DNA of 64,000 nt from NCBI RefSeq assembly GCF_001577775.1, contig NZ_CP010835.1:1744264-1808263 (forward strand), given 5' to 3'. Shown in pieces: positions 39,159 to 48,156 of the stretch. The position numbers were made by a program, and so were the translations under genes. Position 1 is the stretch's first letter. Each line of letters starts with the position of its first letter. The notes beneath the pieces are model-generated. The model worked only from the letters and a program-made list of their open reading frames with translations. It did no database searches and was not told the origin of the DNA. Source of the DNA: Pyrococcus kukulkanii. Its GTDB lineage: Archaea > Methanobacteriota_B > Thermococci > Thermococcales > Thermococcaceae.

Positions 39159-41219
39159 ATGATGGAGTTTTTCACTCTCACGTTAGGCCTTTATATGGCT
39201 TCGATGCTTGCAGTCCTACCCCTCAGGAACAACTATGAGAAGTCAATTCGCGTTGGGCACGCCTTCACGGCGTTGGCTTCACTGGCACTGTTGGCCTTCG
39301 TAATCGAGGCCTTACCCACCGCGGTAAGGGGAGGGGCCATCGACTTAACCTTGGTCGGAATTTCCTTCCACATTGATGGGCTCTCTTTGATACTCTGCAT
39401 GGTTCTTGGCATCCTTGGGCTAGCTACCTCACTTTACTCCCCGCGCTACATGGAGTCCTACAAGAAGCTCGGAAGAGGATGGGTCTACATAATTCTCTAC
39501 TCGACCTTCATGCTTTCAATGATACTCATAGTAACGGTGGCCAACTTGCTCTGGTTCGTGTTCTTCTGGGAAGTGATGACCCTAGCCTCTTACCTGCTTA
39601 TGATATGGGAGCACAACGAGGATCACGTCAGGAAGGCCGGCTGGAAGTACTTCGTCACCATGCACATTACTAGCACACTGCCTCTTCTCTTGGCCCTGGC
39701 CTTGCTCTACGCCAAGACAGGTTCAGTGGAGGGCTTGGACTTCGCGAACCTGTCCAAGCTCCATCTTGGGGCAATCTACTACCTCTTGTTTCTCATAGGC
39801 TTTGGCAGCAAGGCCGGCGTTGTTCCGATTCACTTCTGGCTACCGGATGCCCATCCGATAGCCCCAAGCAACGTTTCAGCATTGATGAGCGGTGCCATGA
39901 TTAAAGTTGCCGTCTACGGCCTAGTCAGGCTCACATGCTTCGTCATGAAGCCGACAGAGATTTTTGGCTACATTGTTGGGGCCATAGGTGCAATAACCTT
40001 AACCGTTGGAACGCTCTATGCCCTCAAGCAGACCGATGCCAAGAGGCTTCTCGCCTATCATAGCGTTGGTCAGATGGGTTACATCTGGCTCGGAGTAGGC
40101 ACCGGAATCCTCTTCCTCGCCAAGGGCGGCGAGTGGGCAGCCTTCGGAGCGATAGCTTTGACCGCTGGGCTTTATCACCTCCTTAATCATGCAATCTTTA
40201 AGGGTTTGCTCTTCCTCTCGGCCGGTTCCATCCTCTACAGGACGAGAAGTAAGGATCTCAACAAGCTCGCCGGACTTGCAAAGCTCATGCCAGTCACTGC
40301 GGTCTTCACTTTCGTGGCGGCAATGTCGATAGCTGGAGTTCCTCCCTTCAACGGTTTTATGAGCAAGTGGATGATATATCAAGCTACCTTCCTTTCAAGA
40401 AACATCGTCATCGTCATCTTTGGCATCTTTGCCCTCTTCATAAGCTCTGTGACCCTTGCATCTTTCCTCAAGTTCTATACGACAGCCTTCGGAGGTGAGC
40501 CCAACGAGCTGACCAAGGAGGCCAAAGAGGTTCCAATTGAGATGCTTATTGCTAAGGGTCTCTTGGCACTGTTGTGCCTTCTCTTCGGCCTGATACCCTC
40601 CACTGTAGTTCCACTGCTAGTCTCGCCCGGAAAGATCCTTAGTTGTTCTGATCTCTCGGGGTGGCTCACCATAACGCCCTCATTCATCATGATAAAGGTT
40701 CCTGGAATGCCTGCTGGAGGGGAGACGCTCTTCAAACCGCTCCTCTTCGTGATAGTCTTCGGCGTGGCTTTTACTGTGCTCTATGTGGCATTCCCGATTC
40801 ACAAGAGAATCTACAAGCCCTGGACACTCGGAGAACCCGTTCCAATAGACGCCTACAAGATGAAAGCTGGCAACTACTACGAGGCCTTCGAGGAATACAT
40901 ACACTTCCTCTATCGTTGGGGGAATGAACTAAGCAAGCTCGGCAGAAAGATAACAGATAGTACGAGTCACGCTTACCTCTGGCTCTGCACGAAGCTCCAC
41001 GAAATATCTGGTACGATATCAAAGGATCTAACCAACGCCGGTCTACTATATCTACGCTCTGCCAGCGAACTCTACCTCGATGAGTTCATCTTCGCACCCT
41101 TCGTCAAGATACTGTGCGGGCTTGGCCTTGTGCTCGACGAGGAAAGCAGGAAGGTCAACGCGGGCTTAACGCTGGCCTTTGTGACTTTGGCAATAATTTT
41201 AGTCTTGACACTTCTGTGA
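39159..41219 (+). CDS. Membrane hydrogenase antiporter-like subunit 3 (HycC/HyfB-like)
   Basis: Largest antiporter-like subunit, 686 residues. The N-terminal 440 residues contain the antiporter core (FFWEVMTLASYLLMIWEHNE, FGSKAGVVPIHFWLPDAHPI, AYHSVGQMGYIWLGVG). The remainder holds extra helices and a hydrophilic segment of the HyfB/HycC type (YKMKAGNYYEAFEEYIHFLY) with a final hydrophobic helix. Start ATG 39159 or the adjacent ATG 39162. It is followed by the HycD-like subunit with ribosome site GAGGTGGTG across its own stop. Confidence 0.86.
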   Translation: MMEFFTLTLGLYMASMLAVLPLRNNYEKSIRVGHAFTALASLALLAFVIEALPTAVRGGAIDLTLVGISFHIDGLSLILCMVLGILGLATSLYSPRYMESYKKLGRGWVYIILYSTFMLSMILIVTVANLLWFVFFWEVMTLASYLLMIWEHNEDHVRKAGWKYFVTMHITSTLPLLLALALLYAKTGSVEGLDFANLSKLHLGAIYYLLFLIGFGSKAGVVPIHFWLPDAHPIAPSNVSALMSGAMIKVAVYGLVRLTCFVMKPTEIFGYIVGAIGAITLTVGTLYALKQTDAKRLLAYHSVGQMGYIWLGVGTGILFLAKGGEWAAFGAIALTAGLYHLLNHAIFKGLLFLSAGSILYRTRSKDLNKLAGLAKLMPVTAVFTFVAAMSIAGVPPFNGFMSKWMIYQATFLSRNIVIVIFGIFALFISSVTLASFLKFYTTAFGGEPNELTKEAKEVPIEMLIAKGLLALLCLLFGLIPSTVVPLLVSPGKILSCSDLSGWLTITPSFIMIKVPGMPAGGETLFKPLLFVIVFGVAFTVLYVAFPIHKRIYKPWTLGEPVPIDAYKMKAGNYYEAFEEYIHFLYRWGNELSKLGRKITDSTSHAYLWLCTKLHEISGTISKDLTNAGLLYLRSASELYLDEFIFAPFVKILCGLGLVLDEESRKVNAGLTLAFVTLAIILVLTLL

Positions 41220-41229
41220 GGTGGTGAAG

Positions 41230-42156
41230 ATGATCGAGAGGGCTATCTTTGGGATTTCCTCCCTCCTCGTAATCCTCGTCCTTCCACCTCTCCTCGACGG
41301 AATCAGCAGAAAGATCAAGGCGACAATCCAGGAGAGGCAGGGACCTCCGATCTTCCAGACCTATTATGACCTAGCCAGCCTGCTCTCCATGGAGCCCACT
41401 CTTCCAACCGACAGGCTAGGCTTCATATTGGCCCCCTATGTCGCCCTTGCCGCTGTCATTTCAGCTGGAATGCTACTTCCCTATGGTAACTTCACCCCGA
41501 TAGCGTTTTCCGGGGATATCTTCGTCTTCGTCTACGTGCTTGGGGTATTCTCCGTTTCCCTCATGATGGCTGGCTTCCTCATGAATAACACCTACGCAAA
41601 CGCTGGGGCAAATAGGGAGATGATGCTAATCCTTAGTGTCGAGCCGATACTGGGCATAGCTGTTGGAATAATGGCCTTGAGGGAGGGCACACTTAGTATC
41701 AGTAGCTTAACCTTCAACTCAACACCCAACCTTGCGATGCTGTTAGCCCTAGCCTTCCTAGGCTACTGGGCCTACGTCGAGTGCGCCTTCATACCCTTCG
41801 ACATAGCGGAGGCGGAGACGGAGATACTCGAAGGTTCGCTCGTAGAGTATAGTGGAAGGTTGCTTGGGCTATTCAAGTGGGCTCTATTAGCTAAAAGAGT
41901 CGTCTTGATATGGCTCTTCGCGAGCATGCTATTGATACCTCTCCTGAAGAACTACGTTGACATCTCAACGCCACTTGGCGGTGCTATGATATTCATAGGA
42001 CAGCTAACTCTCCTAATTATCCTCTACGCCCTGTCGGCGGTTATAGAGGCAACAACGGCGCGCATGAAGGTAATTCAAGCTCTCAGGCAGAACACCATGA
42101 TATTTGTTATCGGGCTCGTTCTCTTGGTGCTCGCCTCCTTGGGGGTGGGAATGTGA
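41230..42156 (+). CDS. Membrane hydrogenase anchor subunit (HycD/NuoH-like)
   Basis: Membrane subunit that anchors the hydrogenase arm, homologous to NuoH and to MbhM. About eight helices. Conserved complex I motifs include IQERQGPPIFQTYYDLASLL and the acidic loop FIPFDIAEAETEILEGSLVEYSGR near the quinone-like cavity. ATG at 41230 is preceded by GAGGTGGTG; a GTG at 41221 would add three residues. It overlaps the next gene in a GTGA junction. Confidence 0.9.
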   Translation: MIERAIFGISSLLVILVLPPLLDGISRKIKATIQERQGPPIFQTYYDLASLLSMEPTLPTDRLGFILAPYVALAAVISAGMLLPYGNFTPIAFSGDIFVFVYVLGVFSVSLMMAGFLMNNTYANAGANREMMLILSVEPILGIAVGIMALREGTLSISSLTFNSTPNLAMLLALAFLGYWAYVECAFIPFDIAEAETEILEGSLVEYSGRLLGLFKWALLAKRVVLIWLFASMLLIPLLKNYVDISTPLGGAMIFIGQLTLLIILYALSAVIEATTARMKVIQALRQNTMIFVIGLVLLVLASLGVGM

Positions 42157-43901
42157 GCGAGAGGGTTAGTAAAGACGCTCCTGCGGGAAGATCAAAGCCC
42201 ATTGAGGGGAGGGTTGAAGTTACGCGGAAGTATCTTGACGATATCATCGAGAAATTTGGGGAGAAGATAAAGGACGTCAAGCAGGTTGCCTACAATCAAT
42301 GGCTCATCACTGTCGAGAGGGAAGATTTGCCTGAGATCGTTCTCTACTTCCTCGATCATCCTGAGTGGAAGGAAACTCAGCTCTCTACAATGGTAGCGAC
42401 CGACGAGAGGCCCCTGAACGGTAAGTTCAGCATCATATACTGGCTCAGCGTGAACGGAAAGGCCGGGGACTTCTACCTCGGTGTTAAGGCTTACATACCC
42501 GAGAACGAGTCATGGTTCATCTCGATAACGCCGAAGCACAGGGGCGCCAACTGGTACGAGAGGGAAGCTATGGAAATGCTGGGCCTTGAAGCGAGGGGTC
42601 ATCCAGACCCGAGAAGGCTCGTCCTCCCCGATGACTGGCCGTCCTATGTTTATCCCCTCCGGAAGGACTTCCACTACTCGGACAGCCCACCTGGAGAGAA
42701 GTTCTACCCCTACAAGAAGCCCAAAGAGAACGAGTTTGTCGTTCCCTATGGGCCCTACCACGTCGCCCTCGAGGAGGCGGCCCACTTCAGGCTTTACGTC
42801 AGGGGAGAAACAATAACGGATGTTGACTACCGTGGCTTCTATGCCCATAGGGGGATAGAGAAAATAGTGGAGGGAAGGCTGACCTATGACCAGGTCTGCT
42901 TCATAGCGGAGAGGATATGCGGAATATGCGGTTGCACTCACTCAACTGCCTACTGTCAGGCCGTTGAGAGGGCCGGTGAGATAGAGGTTCCTGAGAGGGC
43001 TGAATACATAAGGACAATAGTTCTCGAAATAGAGAGGCTCCACAGTCACCTCCTTCACCTCGGAATAGTCTGTCACCTCACAGGCTACGACTACGGCTTC
43101 ATGAAGGCCTGGAAGATAAGGGAGCACGTCATGTGGCTGGCTGAACGCTTAACGGGCAACAGGAAAACTTACGGAATGCTCCTCATAGGAGGAGTTAGAA
43201 GAGACATTCTCGAGTACAGGCGCTCTCTCATAGAGAAAACCATCAAGAATATCAAGACTGAATTCGAGGAGTTCGTTGACGTTACAATTTCTACGAGAAC
43301 CTTCGTGAAGCGCTGTGAGGAAGTTGGTGTTCTCCCCTATAAGCTCGCCAAGGAGTGGGACGTTGATGGTCCCCTTGGAAGGGCCTCGGGCAGAGACTTC
43401 GACGTCAGGAGGGATCATCCGTATGCGGCCTACAAGGATCTAGACTTCAAGGTTCCTGTTTACAAGGAGGGCGACGTCCTCGCTAGGGCCCTCCTTAGGA
43501 TCGAAGAGGTCAGGGAGAGTATCTGGATCATCGAGCAGGCCCTCGACATGATGCCTGGGGGCGACATTCTGGCGGAATACAAGGATATACCTGCCTACAG
43601 GGAGGCAATAGGAGTCACCGAAGCTCCGAGGGGGGAGAACGTCCACTATGTTATGACTGGACCTGGGAATAAGCTCTATCGGTATCGCGTAAGGGCAGCG
43701 ACCTACAACAACCTTCCGGCCGTTCCAGACATGATGAGAGGGTACACCATAGCCGACGCACCGCTCATAGTGGCCTCAATAGACCCATGCTACTCCTGCA
43801 CTGAGAGGGTGCAGATAGTGGATGTCGAGACTGGAAAGGTAAAAGTTCTGACGCAGGCCCAGTTCAACAAGCTGTCCATAAAGGCCTCAAGGAGGGTCTG
43901 A
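42153..43901 (+). CDS. Formate hydrogenlyase-type [NiFe] large subunit with fused 30-kDa domain
   Basis: Catalytic subunit that reduces protons. The N-terminal ~190 residues are a NuoC/HycE-type 30-kDa domain (PKHRGANWYEREAMEMLGL, VYPLRKDFHY). The large hydrogenase subunit follows with AERICGICGCTHSTAYC and C-terminal DPCYSCTER. The fusion is as in E. coli HycE, whereas MBH downstream keeps the two parts as separate genes mbhK and mbhL. No clear short cleavable tail: about 32 residues follow the last cysteine. The start is GTG 42153, overlapping the previous stop. Confidence 0.92.
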   Translation: MSERVSKDAPAGRSKPIEGRVEVTRKYLDDIIEKFGEKIKDVKQVAYNQWLITVEREDLPEIVLYFLDHPEWKETQLSTMVATDERPLNGKFSIIYWLSVNGKAGDFYLGVKAYIPENESWFISITPKHRGANWYEREAMEMLGLEARGHPDPRRLVLPDDWPSYVYPLRKDFHYSDSPPGEKFYPYKKPKENEFVVPYGPYHVALEEAAHFRLYVRGETITDVDYRGFYAHRGIEKIVEGRLTYDQVCFIAERICGICGCTHSTAYCQAVERAGEIEVPERAEYIRTIVLEIERLHSHLLHLGIVCHLTGYDYGFMKAWKIREHVMWLAERLTGNRKTYGMLLIGGVRRDILEYRRSLIEKTIKNIKTEFEEFVDVTISTRTFVKRCEEVGVLPYKLAKEWDVDGPLGRASGRDFDVRRDHPYAAYKDLDFKVPVYKEGDVLARALLRIEEVRESIWIIEQALDMMPGGDILAEYKDIPAYREAIGVTEAPRGENVHYVMTGPGNKLYRYRVRAATYNNLPAVPDMMRGYTIADAPLIVASIDPCYSCTERVQIVDVETGKVKVLTQAQFNKLSIKASRRV

Positions 43902-43902
43902 G

Positions 43903-44400
43903 ATGACGGTAACGCTGAAGTATCCGTTTGTAAAGCTCGAGGCCCCACCCGAATACAGGGGCATCCCGCAGATAGACCCAATGCTCTGTATTGGCTGTGG
44001 GGCTTGCATCAACGCCTGTCCACCCGATGCCATCCTTAGGATAGACGACTACGAGAAGGGAACGAGGAAGATTGTCCTCGACGTGGGAAGATGCATCCGC
44101 TGTGCTCGCTGTGAGGAAGTCTGCCCGACCGGTGCGATAAAGCTCACCAACTTCTTTGAGGCAGCATCATCCGATAGGAAGGATCACGTGGAAGTCGTTG
44201 AGCTCAGACTTGTGAGGTGCAAGAACTGCGGCAGGTACGCTGACTTTACCGTCAGGCAGGTTCAGAAGGCCCTTCAGATACTTCCGAAGAAAGTCTTGGA
44301 AGAAGACGCGCTTGAGGAAAAGATTTGGCTCTGCAGGGATTGCAGGAGAAAGGGAACAGTTGACAGGATGATAAGGGCCAGCAGGGAGGTGGTTCTATGA
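43903..44400 (+). CDS. Membrane hydrogenase ferredoxin subunit (HycF-like)
   Basis: A 165-residue electron-transfer subunit with two [4Fe-4S] motifs, CIGCGACINACPPDA and CIRCARCEEVCPTGA. A C-terminal extra domain carries two further cysteine pairs (CKNCG and CRDCR) that could bind zinc. The same tail architecture recurs in the small ferredoxin at 50738. It overlaps the next gene in an ATGA junction and lies 1 bp after the large subunit. Confidence 0.9.
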   Translation: MTVTLKYPFVKLEAPPEYRGIPQIDPMLCIGCGACINACPPDAILRIDDYEKGTRKIVLDVGRCIRCARCEEVCPTGAIKLTNFFEAASSDRKDHVEVVELRLVRCKNCGRYADFTVRQVQKALQILPKKVLEEDALEEKIWLCRDCRRKGTVDRMIRASREVVL

Positions 44401-45212
44401 AGCCCAAACTCCGCTCCATATGGGTTTTCCACCTCAATACGGGCTCGTGCAACGGTTGCGACATCGAGATAATCGACGTGCTCACGCCGTTCTATGACGT
44501 CGAGCGCTTTGGAATAAAGCTAGTTGGAAGTCCGAGACATGCGCACGCGCTTCTTGTCTCTGGTCCGCTCACGAGGCAGGCCTACTACAGTGCTAAGGAG
44601 ACGATAAAGGCGATGCCACCACAGCCAAGGGTGATGGTAGCCATAGGAACCTGTGCCTGTAGTGGAGGAATATTCTACAACGGCTATCCAATCTATAGAA
44701 GGCCCGAGAGCGGCAGAGAGAGTTGCGAGTACCCCCGGAAGGGAGGTATAAACGAGCTCTTGGAAGATCTCAAGGAGGAGGGAGAGCCGATAGGGCCGGT
44801 CATCTACATCCCCGGCTGCCCACCGAGGCCAGAGGAAATAATCTATGGGATAGCTCAGCTTATAGGACTCGTCGAAAAGAGGCTAAGCTATCAGGAGTAC
44901 AGCGATGATACCATGAAATTTAGACTCCCAGAAGGTCCGATTGAGGAAAGGATAAGGCTAACCCTTAGGGAGAGGCTCAGGCACCTCGTCGGCTACCTAG
45001 ATAGGGAAAGAATCCTGGAGGACTTCATGAAGCTCGTCGAGCAGGTAGAGAAGAGTGAGAACCCAAGAGAGGAGCTGGCAAGGCTCGTTAAAGATTATGC
45101 CGCCAAATGCGGCGATGTCAGACTGGCCTTCTGCATGGCACTACTGGAAAATGAGTATTGGAGGGTCAGGGATGCCTTGGATGCTGGTAAAGAGTTTGTA
45201 TATTGGATTTAA
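44397..45212 (+). CDS. Membrane hydrogenase small subunit (HycG-like)
   Basis: Carries the single [4Fe-4S] cluster (N2-like) next to the NiFe site. Ligands are in GSCNGCDIEII, GTCACSGG and GCPPRPEEI. The core matches NuoB/HycG over about 170 residues. A further ~100-residue helical, charged C-terminal extension (ERIRLTLRERLRHLVGYLDR...) is absent from MbhJ, the counterpart at 57200. Its final 32 bp overlap the start of the next small gene. Confidence 0.9.
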   Translation: MKPKLRSIWVFHLNTGSCNGCDIEIIDVLTPFYDVERFGIKLVGSPRHAHALLVSGPLTRQAYYSAKETIKAMPPQPRVMVAIGTCACSGGIFYNGYPIYRRPESGRESCEYPRKGGINELLEDLKEEGEPIGPVIYIPGCPPRPEEIIYGIAQLIGLVEKRLSYQEYSDDTMKFRLPEGPIEERIRLTLRERLRHLVGYLDRERILEDFMKLVEQVEKSENPREELARLVKDYAAKCGDVRLAFCMALLENEYWRVRDALDAGKEFVYWI

Positions 45213-45447
45213 GACCCACATAGGAGCTGGTCTTGCTCACATAGAGGGGGACTTCGAGGTGAAGGAGGTAGTCGGGGAGATAAGCCCCAAAGCAGCTCAT
45301 ATCCTTAGGAAGCGCTTCCCATATATCACGCTCGCTGATGCCCCTCTGATTCCCCTCGAGGAGCTGGATGAGAGGGATAGGCAACTGCTGATTAAAGCCC
45401 TTGCGGGTCTAAAGGAGGATGAAAGGCTCAAAATAGAGTGGAGGTGA
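45181..45447 (+). CDS. Small HycH-like protein of the formate hydrogenlyase cluster
   Basis: About 88 residues, starting at ATG 45181 inside the end of the small-subunit gene; TTG 45196 is an alternative. The sequence (YIGFKTHIGAGLAHIEGDFE, SPKAAHILRKRFPYITLADA) resembles HycH, which in E. coli aids maturation of the hydrogenase large subunit. The resemblance is from memory and position, so moderate certainty. A longer frame reaching back to 45055 is open but lies entirely inside the previous gene and is not convincing. Confidence 0.65.
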   Translation: MLVKSLYIGFKTHIGAGLAHIEGDFEVKEVVGEISPKAAHILRKRFPYITLADAPLIPLEELDERDRQLLIKALAGLKEDERLKIEWR

Positions 45448-45453
45448 AGGATT

Positions 45454-46482
45454 ATGGCCGAGACTAAGGAAAAGGTTCTGTACGGAGTTGATATGACCTT
45501 CGAAGCGATAGCCAAGAAAGCCACGCCAAAGTTCAAGACGACACCAGGCAGGTTGCTCTTCGCTGGCTTTATGGCAGGTGCCTTCATAGCCTTTGGGTTC
45601 CTACTCGCTGTAGTTGCCGCCACGGGGTACAGTCCTAAGTTGTTCCCTGATAAGGGCAATATCTCAGCGTTCAAGTTGCTCCTCGGTGCTGTCTTCCCAG
45701 TCGGCCTCATAGCGGTCATCTTGGCTGGAGCAGATCTCTGGACGGGCAACGTGCAGTTCCTCAGCTCCGCTAAGGTCAAGGGCTACGCCGACTTCAAGTG
45801 CGTCCTCTATAACTGGTTCGGAAGCTACGGCGGGAACTTCATAGGCTCAATATTCCTCGCACTCCTAGCTGTTCCACTGACTGGCCTCTTTGGTCACGTT
45901 GGCGACCCGAACTACTTCGGCCAGGTCACGGTCAGCATAGCAACGGGCAAGGTCTCGAAGGACATACTGGCGTTGTTCTTCCTTGGTATTGGCTGTAACT
46001 GGCTCGTCAATGTGGCCATATGGCAGTCAGCAAGGGTTCAGGATGGTGCCGGTAAGATACTTGCCATCTGGTTCCCAATCTTCGCCTTCGTCGCCATAGG
46101 CTTCGAGCACGCTATAGCCAATATGTGGGCAATTCCGGCCGGCATATTCCTCAGCGACTACACCATAACCTGGAGTCAGTTCTTCCACAACCTCATACCG
46201 GTCACCTTCGGTAACGCAGTCGGCGGCTTCCTCTTCGTGGCCTTCTACTACTGGTACCTCAGCCACCCAGAGCTAACCACGGACAGAATCATCAAGGAGC
46301 TCGTTGACTTCTTCGTCGTCTTCATGGCTTTCTGGGCCGTTGCGACCCTTATCCCCGCAGGAATTGGCATAGCCCTCGACAAGGCTTTCGGGAAGGGCGC
46401 CATGTATCTCGTCCCGCTGGTGCTATCTCTCTATTACATCGTTGGTACCTTCCTTCTCTACAAGAAAACCAGGCGTGACTGA
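45454..46482 (+). CDS. focA: Formate channel (FNT family)
   Basis: Membrane channel importing or exporting formate. FNT features are GRLLFAGFMAGAFIAFGFLL, the GADLWTGNVQ loop, GIGCNWLVNVAIW and the FEHAIANMWAIP motif. Six family helices are followed by two extra C-terminal helices (VFMAFWAVATLIPAGIGIAL and VPLVLSLYYIVGTFLLY), making it longer (342) than bacterial FocA (about 285). It sits between the hydrogenase module and the Mrp antiporter genes, as in the formate cluster of Thermococcus onnurineus. Confidence 0.9.
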   Translation: MAETKEKVLYGVDMTFEAIAKKATPKFKTTPGRLLFAGFMAGAFIAFGFLLAVVAATGYSPKLFPDKGNISAFKLLLGAVFPVGLIAVILAGADLWTGNVQFLSSAKVKGYADFKCVLYNWFGSYGGNFIGSIFLALLAVPLTGLFGHVGDPNYFGQVTVSIATGKVSKDILALFFLGIGCNWLVNVAIWQSARVQDGAGKILAIWFPIFAFVAIGFEHAIANMWAIPAGIFLSDYTITWSQFFHNLIPVTFGNAVGGFLFVAFYYWYLSHPELTTDRIIKELVDFFVVFMAFWAVATLIPAGIGIALDKAFGKGAMYLVPLVLSLYYIVGTFLLYKKTRRD

Positions 46483-46527
46483 CTCTTTCATTCTTTCATT
46501 TTTCATTCAGCATGAGAGGTGGTATAG

Positions 46528-46809
46528 ATGCTCGAAGACGCGTTCATGACGCTCATGAAGCTTGTGATTCCACTGTACCTGCTGGCAATAGTTATCTACG
46601 CGGTTAGGGCCTTTAGGGGGCCAACGGTTCCAGATATAATACTTGCAGTGGACTGCATAAGCTTTGACCTAGCCGCCTTCATGGCTATCCTTGCCATTTA
46701 CTTTAAGAGCGTCTTTCTGATCGGGGGAGCCATAACCCTTGCCCTCTGGGCGTACCTCCTGGACATATACGTTGCCAAACACTTGGCGAGAGGGGAGGTG
46801 GGAGCATGA
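46528..46809 (+). CDS. mrpF: Mrp-type Na+/H+ antiporter subunit F
   Basis: Small three-helix membrane protein (93 residues) with the MrpF signature (RAFRGPTVPDIILAVDCISF). It opens the antiporter part of the cluster, which would exchange the proton gradient made by the hydrogenase for sodium. A 45-bp gap after the formate channel carries ribosome site GAGAGGTGG. Counterpart in the MBH operon is MbhB at 53354. Confidence 0.88.
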   Translation: MLEDAFMTLMKLVIPLYLLAIVIYAVRAFRGPTVPDIILAVDCISFDLAAFMAILAIYFKSVFLIGGAITLALWAYLLDIYVAKHLARGEVGA

Positions 46810-47165
46810 GCGAGATCCTCTTCTATCTCGGAGCATTCATGATCATCATCGGTGGAATCTGTGATATTTTTGGGGCCATAGGACTACTTCGCTTCCCCAA
46901 CTTCTATATCAGGCTACACGCCGCAACGGTAGGTACAATTGGCGGTGCAGTTATTCCTCTATTTGGAACATCACTCCTCGCCCTCGGGGCTGACTTTCTC
47001 CCTCACAAGTATGCGATAGCGGGAGCAAGCTTTGTCACAGGAGTTATCGTCCTCCTTGCGGCTCCGGCTGGAGCAACGGCTTTAGCCTATGCTACCCACA
47101 AGGCCAAACTCGTGAAGTGGGAGCCAAAAGTTGACGATCTTGCAGAGGTGAGAAGGAATGATTGA
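46806..47165 (+). CDS. mrpG: Mrp-type Na+/H+ antiporter subunit G
   Basis: Three-helix subunit of 119 residues with the MrpG motif FGAIGLLRFPNFYIRLHAATVG. It overlaps mrpF by 4 bp (ATGA) and the next gene by 8 bp, so translation is coupled through the whole block. Counterpart: MbhC at 53605. Confidence 0.88.
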   Translation: MSEILFYLGAFMIIIGGICDIFGAIGLLRFPNFYIRLHAATVGTIGGAVIPLFGTSLLALGADFLPHKYAIAGASFVTGVIVLLAAPAGATALAYATHKAKLVKWEPKVDDLAEVRRND

Positions 47166-47412
47166 AGTTCACCTAATAATCCTAGCGATCGTGGCGATCC
47201 TTGGAATGGCCTTTTCATACCTCGCTGTGACCGAAAAGGATCTTCTCAAGGCCGTAGGTTACTCGGCAGCTCAGGCTGTGTCCTATGCTGTGGCCTTCTA
47301 TATCCTGATGGCACCGGACGTTCTCCTAGCCTACATTGCCATCGCTGTTGGAATTTATTCAGCTCTTCTCATCTTTGTTATAAGCAAAACTGAAAGATAT
47401 GAGGTGGTGTGA
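47158..47412 (+). CDS. MbhD-like (MrpA C-terminal/DUF4040) membrane subunit
   Basis: Small protein (84 residues) with three helices, matching MbhD and the C-terminal DUF4040 part of MrpA. Core: VTEKDLLKAVGYSAAQAVSY followed by APDVLLAYIAIAVG. In bacterial Mrp this piece is fused in MrpA; here it is a free subunit as in MBH. Its stop directly abuts the start of the next gene. Confidence 0.82.
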   Translation: MIEVHLIILAIVAILGMAFSYLAVTEKDLLKAVGYSAAQAVSYAVAFYILMAPDVLLAYIAIAVGIYSALLIFVISKTERYEVV

Positions 47413-48156
47413 ATGAAGCGCTTGCTTGGCCTGCTTATCCTGTTTACTGTGGTCATTGGCTTGGCACTTTATCTGAGCCTACCCACCCAGGAGAATCTTA
47501 GGAGTCTTGGCGAGTTCTACCTAAAGAACAGTTATTTTGGGAATTATTCGGCCAAGAGCCCGGAGGTTGTCACCTCAATCCTCTGGGACTATCGTGGTGT
47601 TGACACGCTCTTCGAGACTTCAGTGTTCTTCCTCGCGATAATAGGGAGCCTCACAATCTTCAGGGTGGAGATGAAGAAGAAGGAGAGAGGCGAAGCCAAG
47701 AGTTCCCTGCCTCTGCCGGTTCCAGTAGTTACCAAGTTTATCGCCACCCTCCTCCTAGCTATCTCGGCATCAATAGCACTCCACGGTCAGGTTACCCCAG
47801 GTGGTGGTTTCCAAGGTGGTGCGGCCTTAGCGGTTGCGCCGCTCCTCATAATTGCCGCATACTCTAAGTATGCACTCGAAAACAACGGCCTAGACAAGAC
47901 GAAGGCGATAGTCCTCCGTTCAATAGGCCTCCTAGGTATAGTCCTTATCGCCTTAGCCCCCCTCCTCAGTGGAGGCTACGCAATGCAGAACCAGCCGATT
48001 TTTCCGGCCGAAGCTTTAGGCGTCCCCCTCGGAGGCTCGCTGGTCTACTACAACATCTTTGAGTTCCTTGCTGTGGGAGCGGGTTTCACGGCGGTGTTCC
48101 TCCTGCTTGCTATTCCTGAGGAAGAGTTCAAGGGGAAAGGGGGTGCTTATGAATGA
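47413..48156 (+). CDS. mrpB: Fused MbhE-MrpB-like antiporter subunit
   Basis: 247 residues. The first ~95 correspond to MbhE (two helices around DYRGVDTLFETSVFFLAIIG). The rest is MrpB/MbhF with the family signature HGQVTPGGGFQGGAALA. In the adjacent MBH operon the same two parts are separate genes, mbhE and mbhF, overlapping by 14 bp. The fusion is therefore a structural difference between the two complexes. It overlaps mrpC by 4 bp. Confidence 0.87.
   Translation: MKRLLGLLILFTVVIGLALYLSLPTQENLRSLGEFYLKNSYFGNYSAKSPEVVTSILWDYRGVDTLFETSVFFLAIIGSLTIFRVEMKKKERGEAKSSLPLPVPVVTKFIATLLLAISASIALHGQVTPGGGFQGGAALAVAPLLIIAAYSKYALENNGLDKTKAIVLRSIGLLGIVLIALAPLLSGGYAMQNQPIFPAEALGVPLGGSLVYYNIFEFLAVGAGFTAVFLLLAIPEEEFKGKGGAYE

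Noticed and set aside
45055-45180. Extended start of the HycH-like frame upstream of 45181.
   Set aside because: It lies wholly inside the small-subunit gene in another frame and its sequence does not look like protein of this family.
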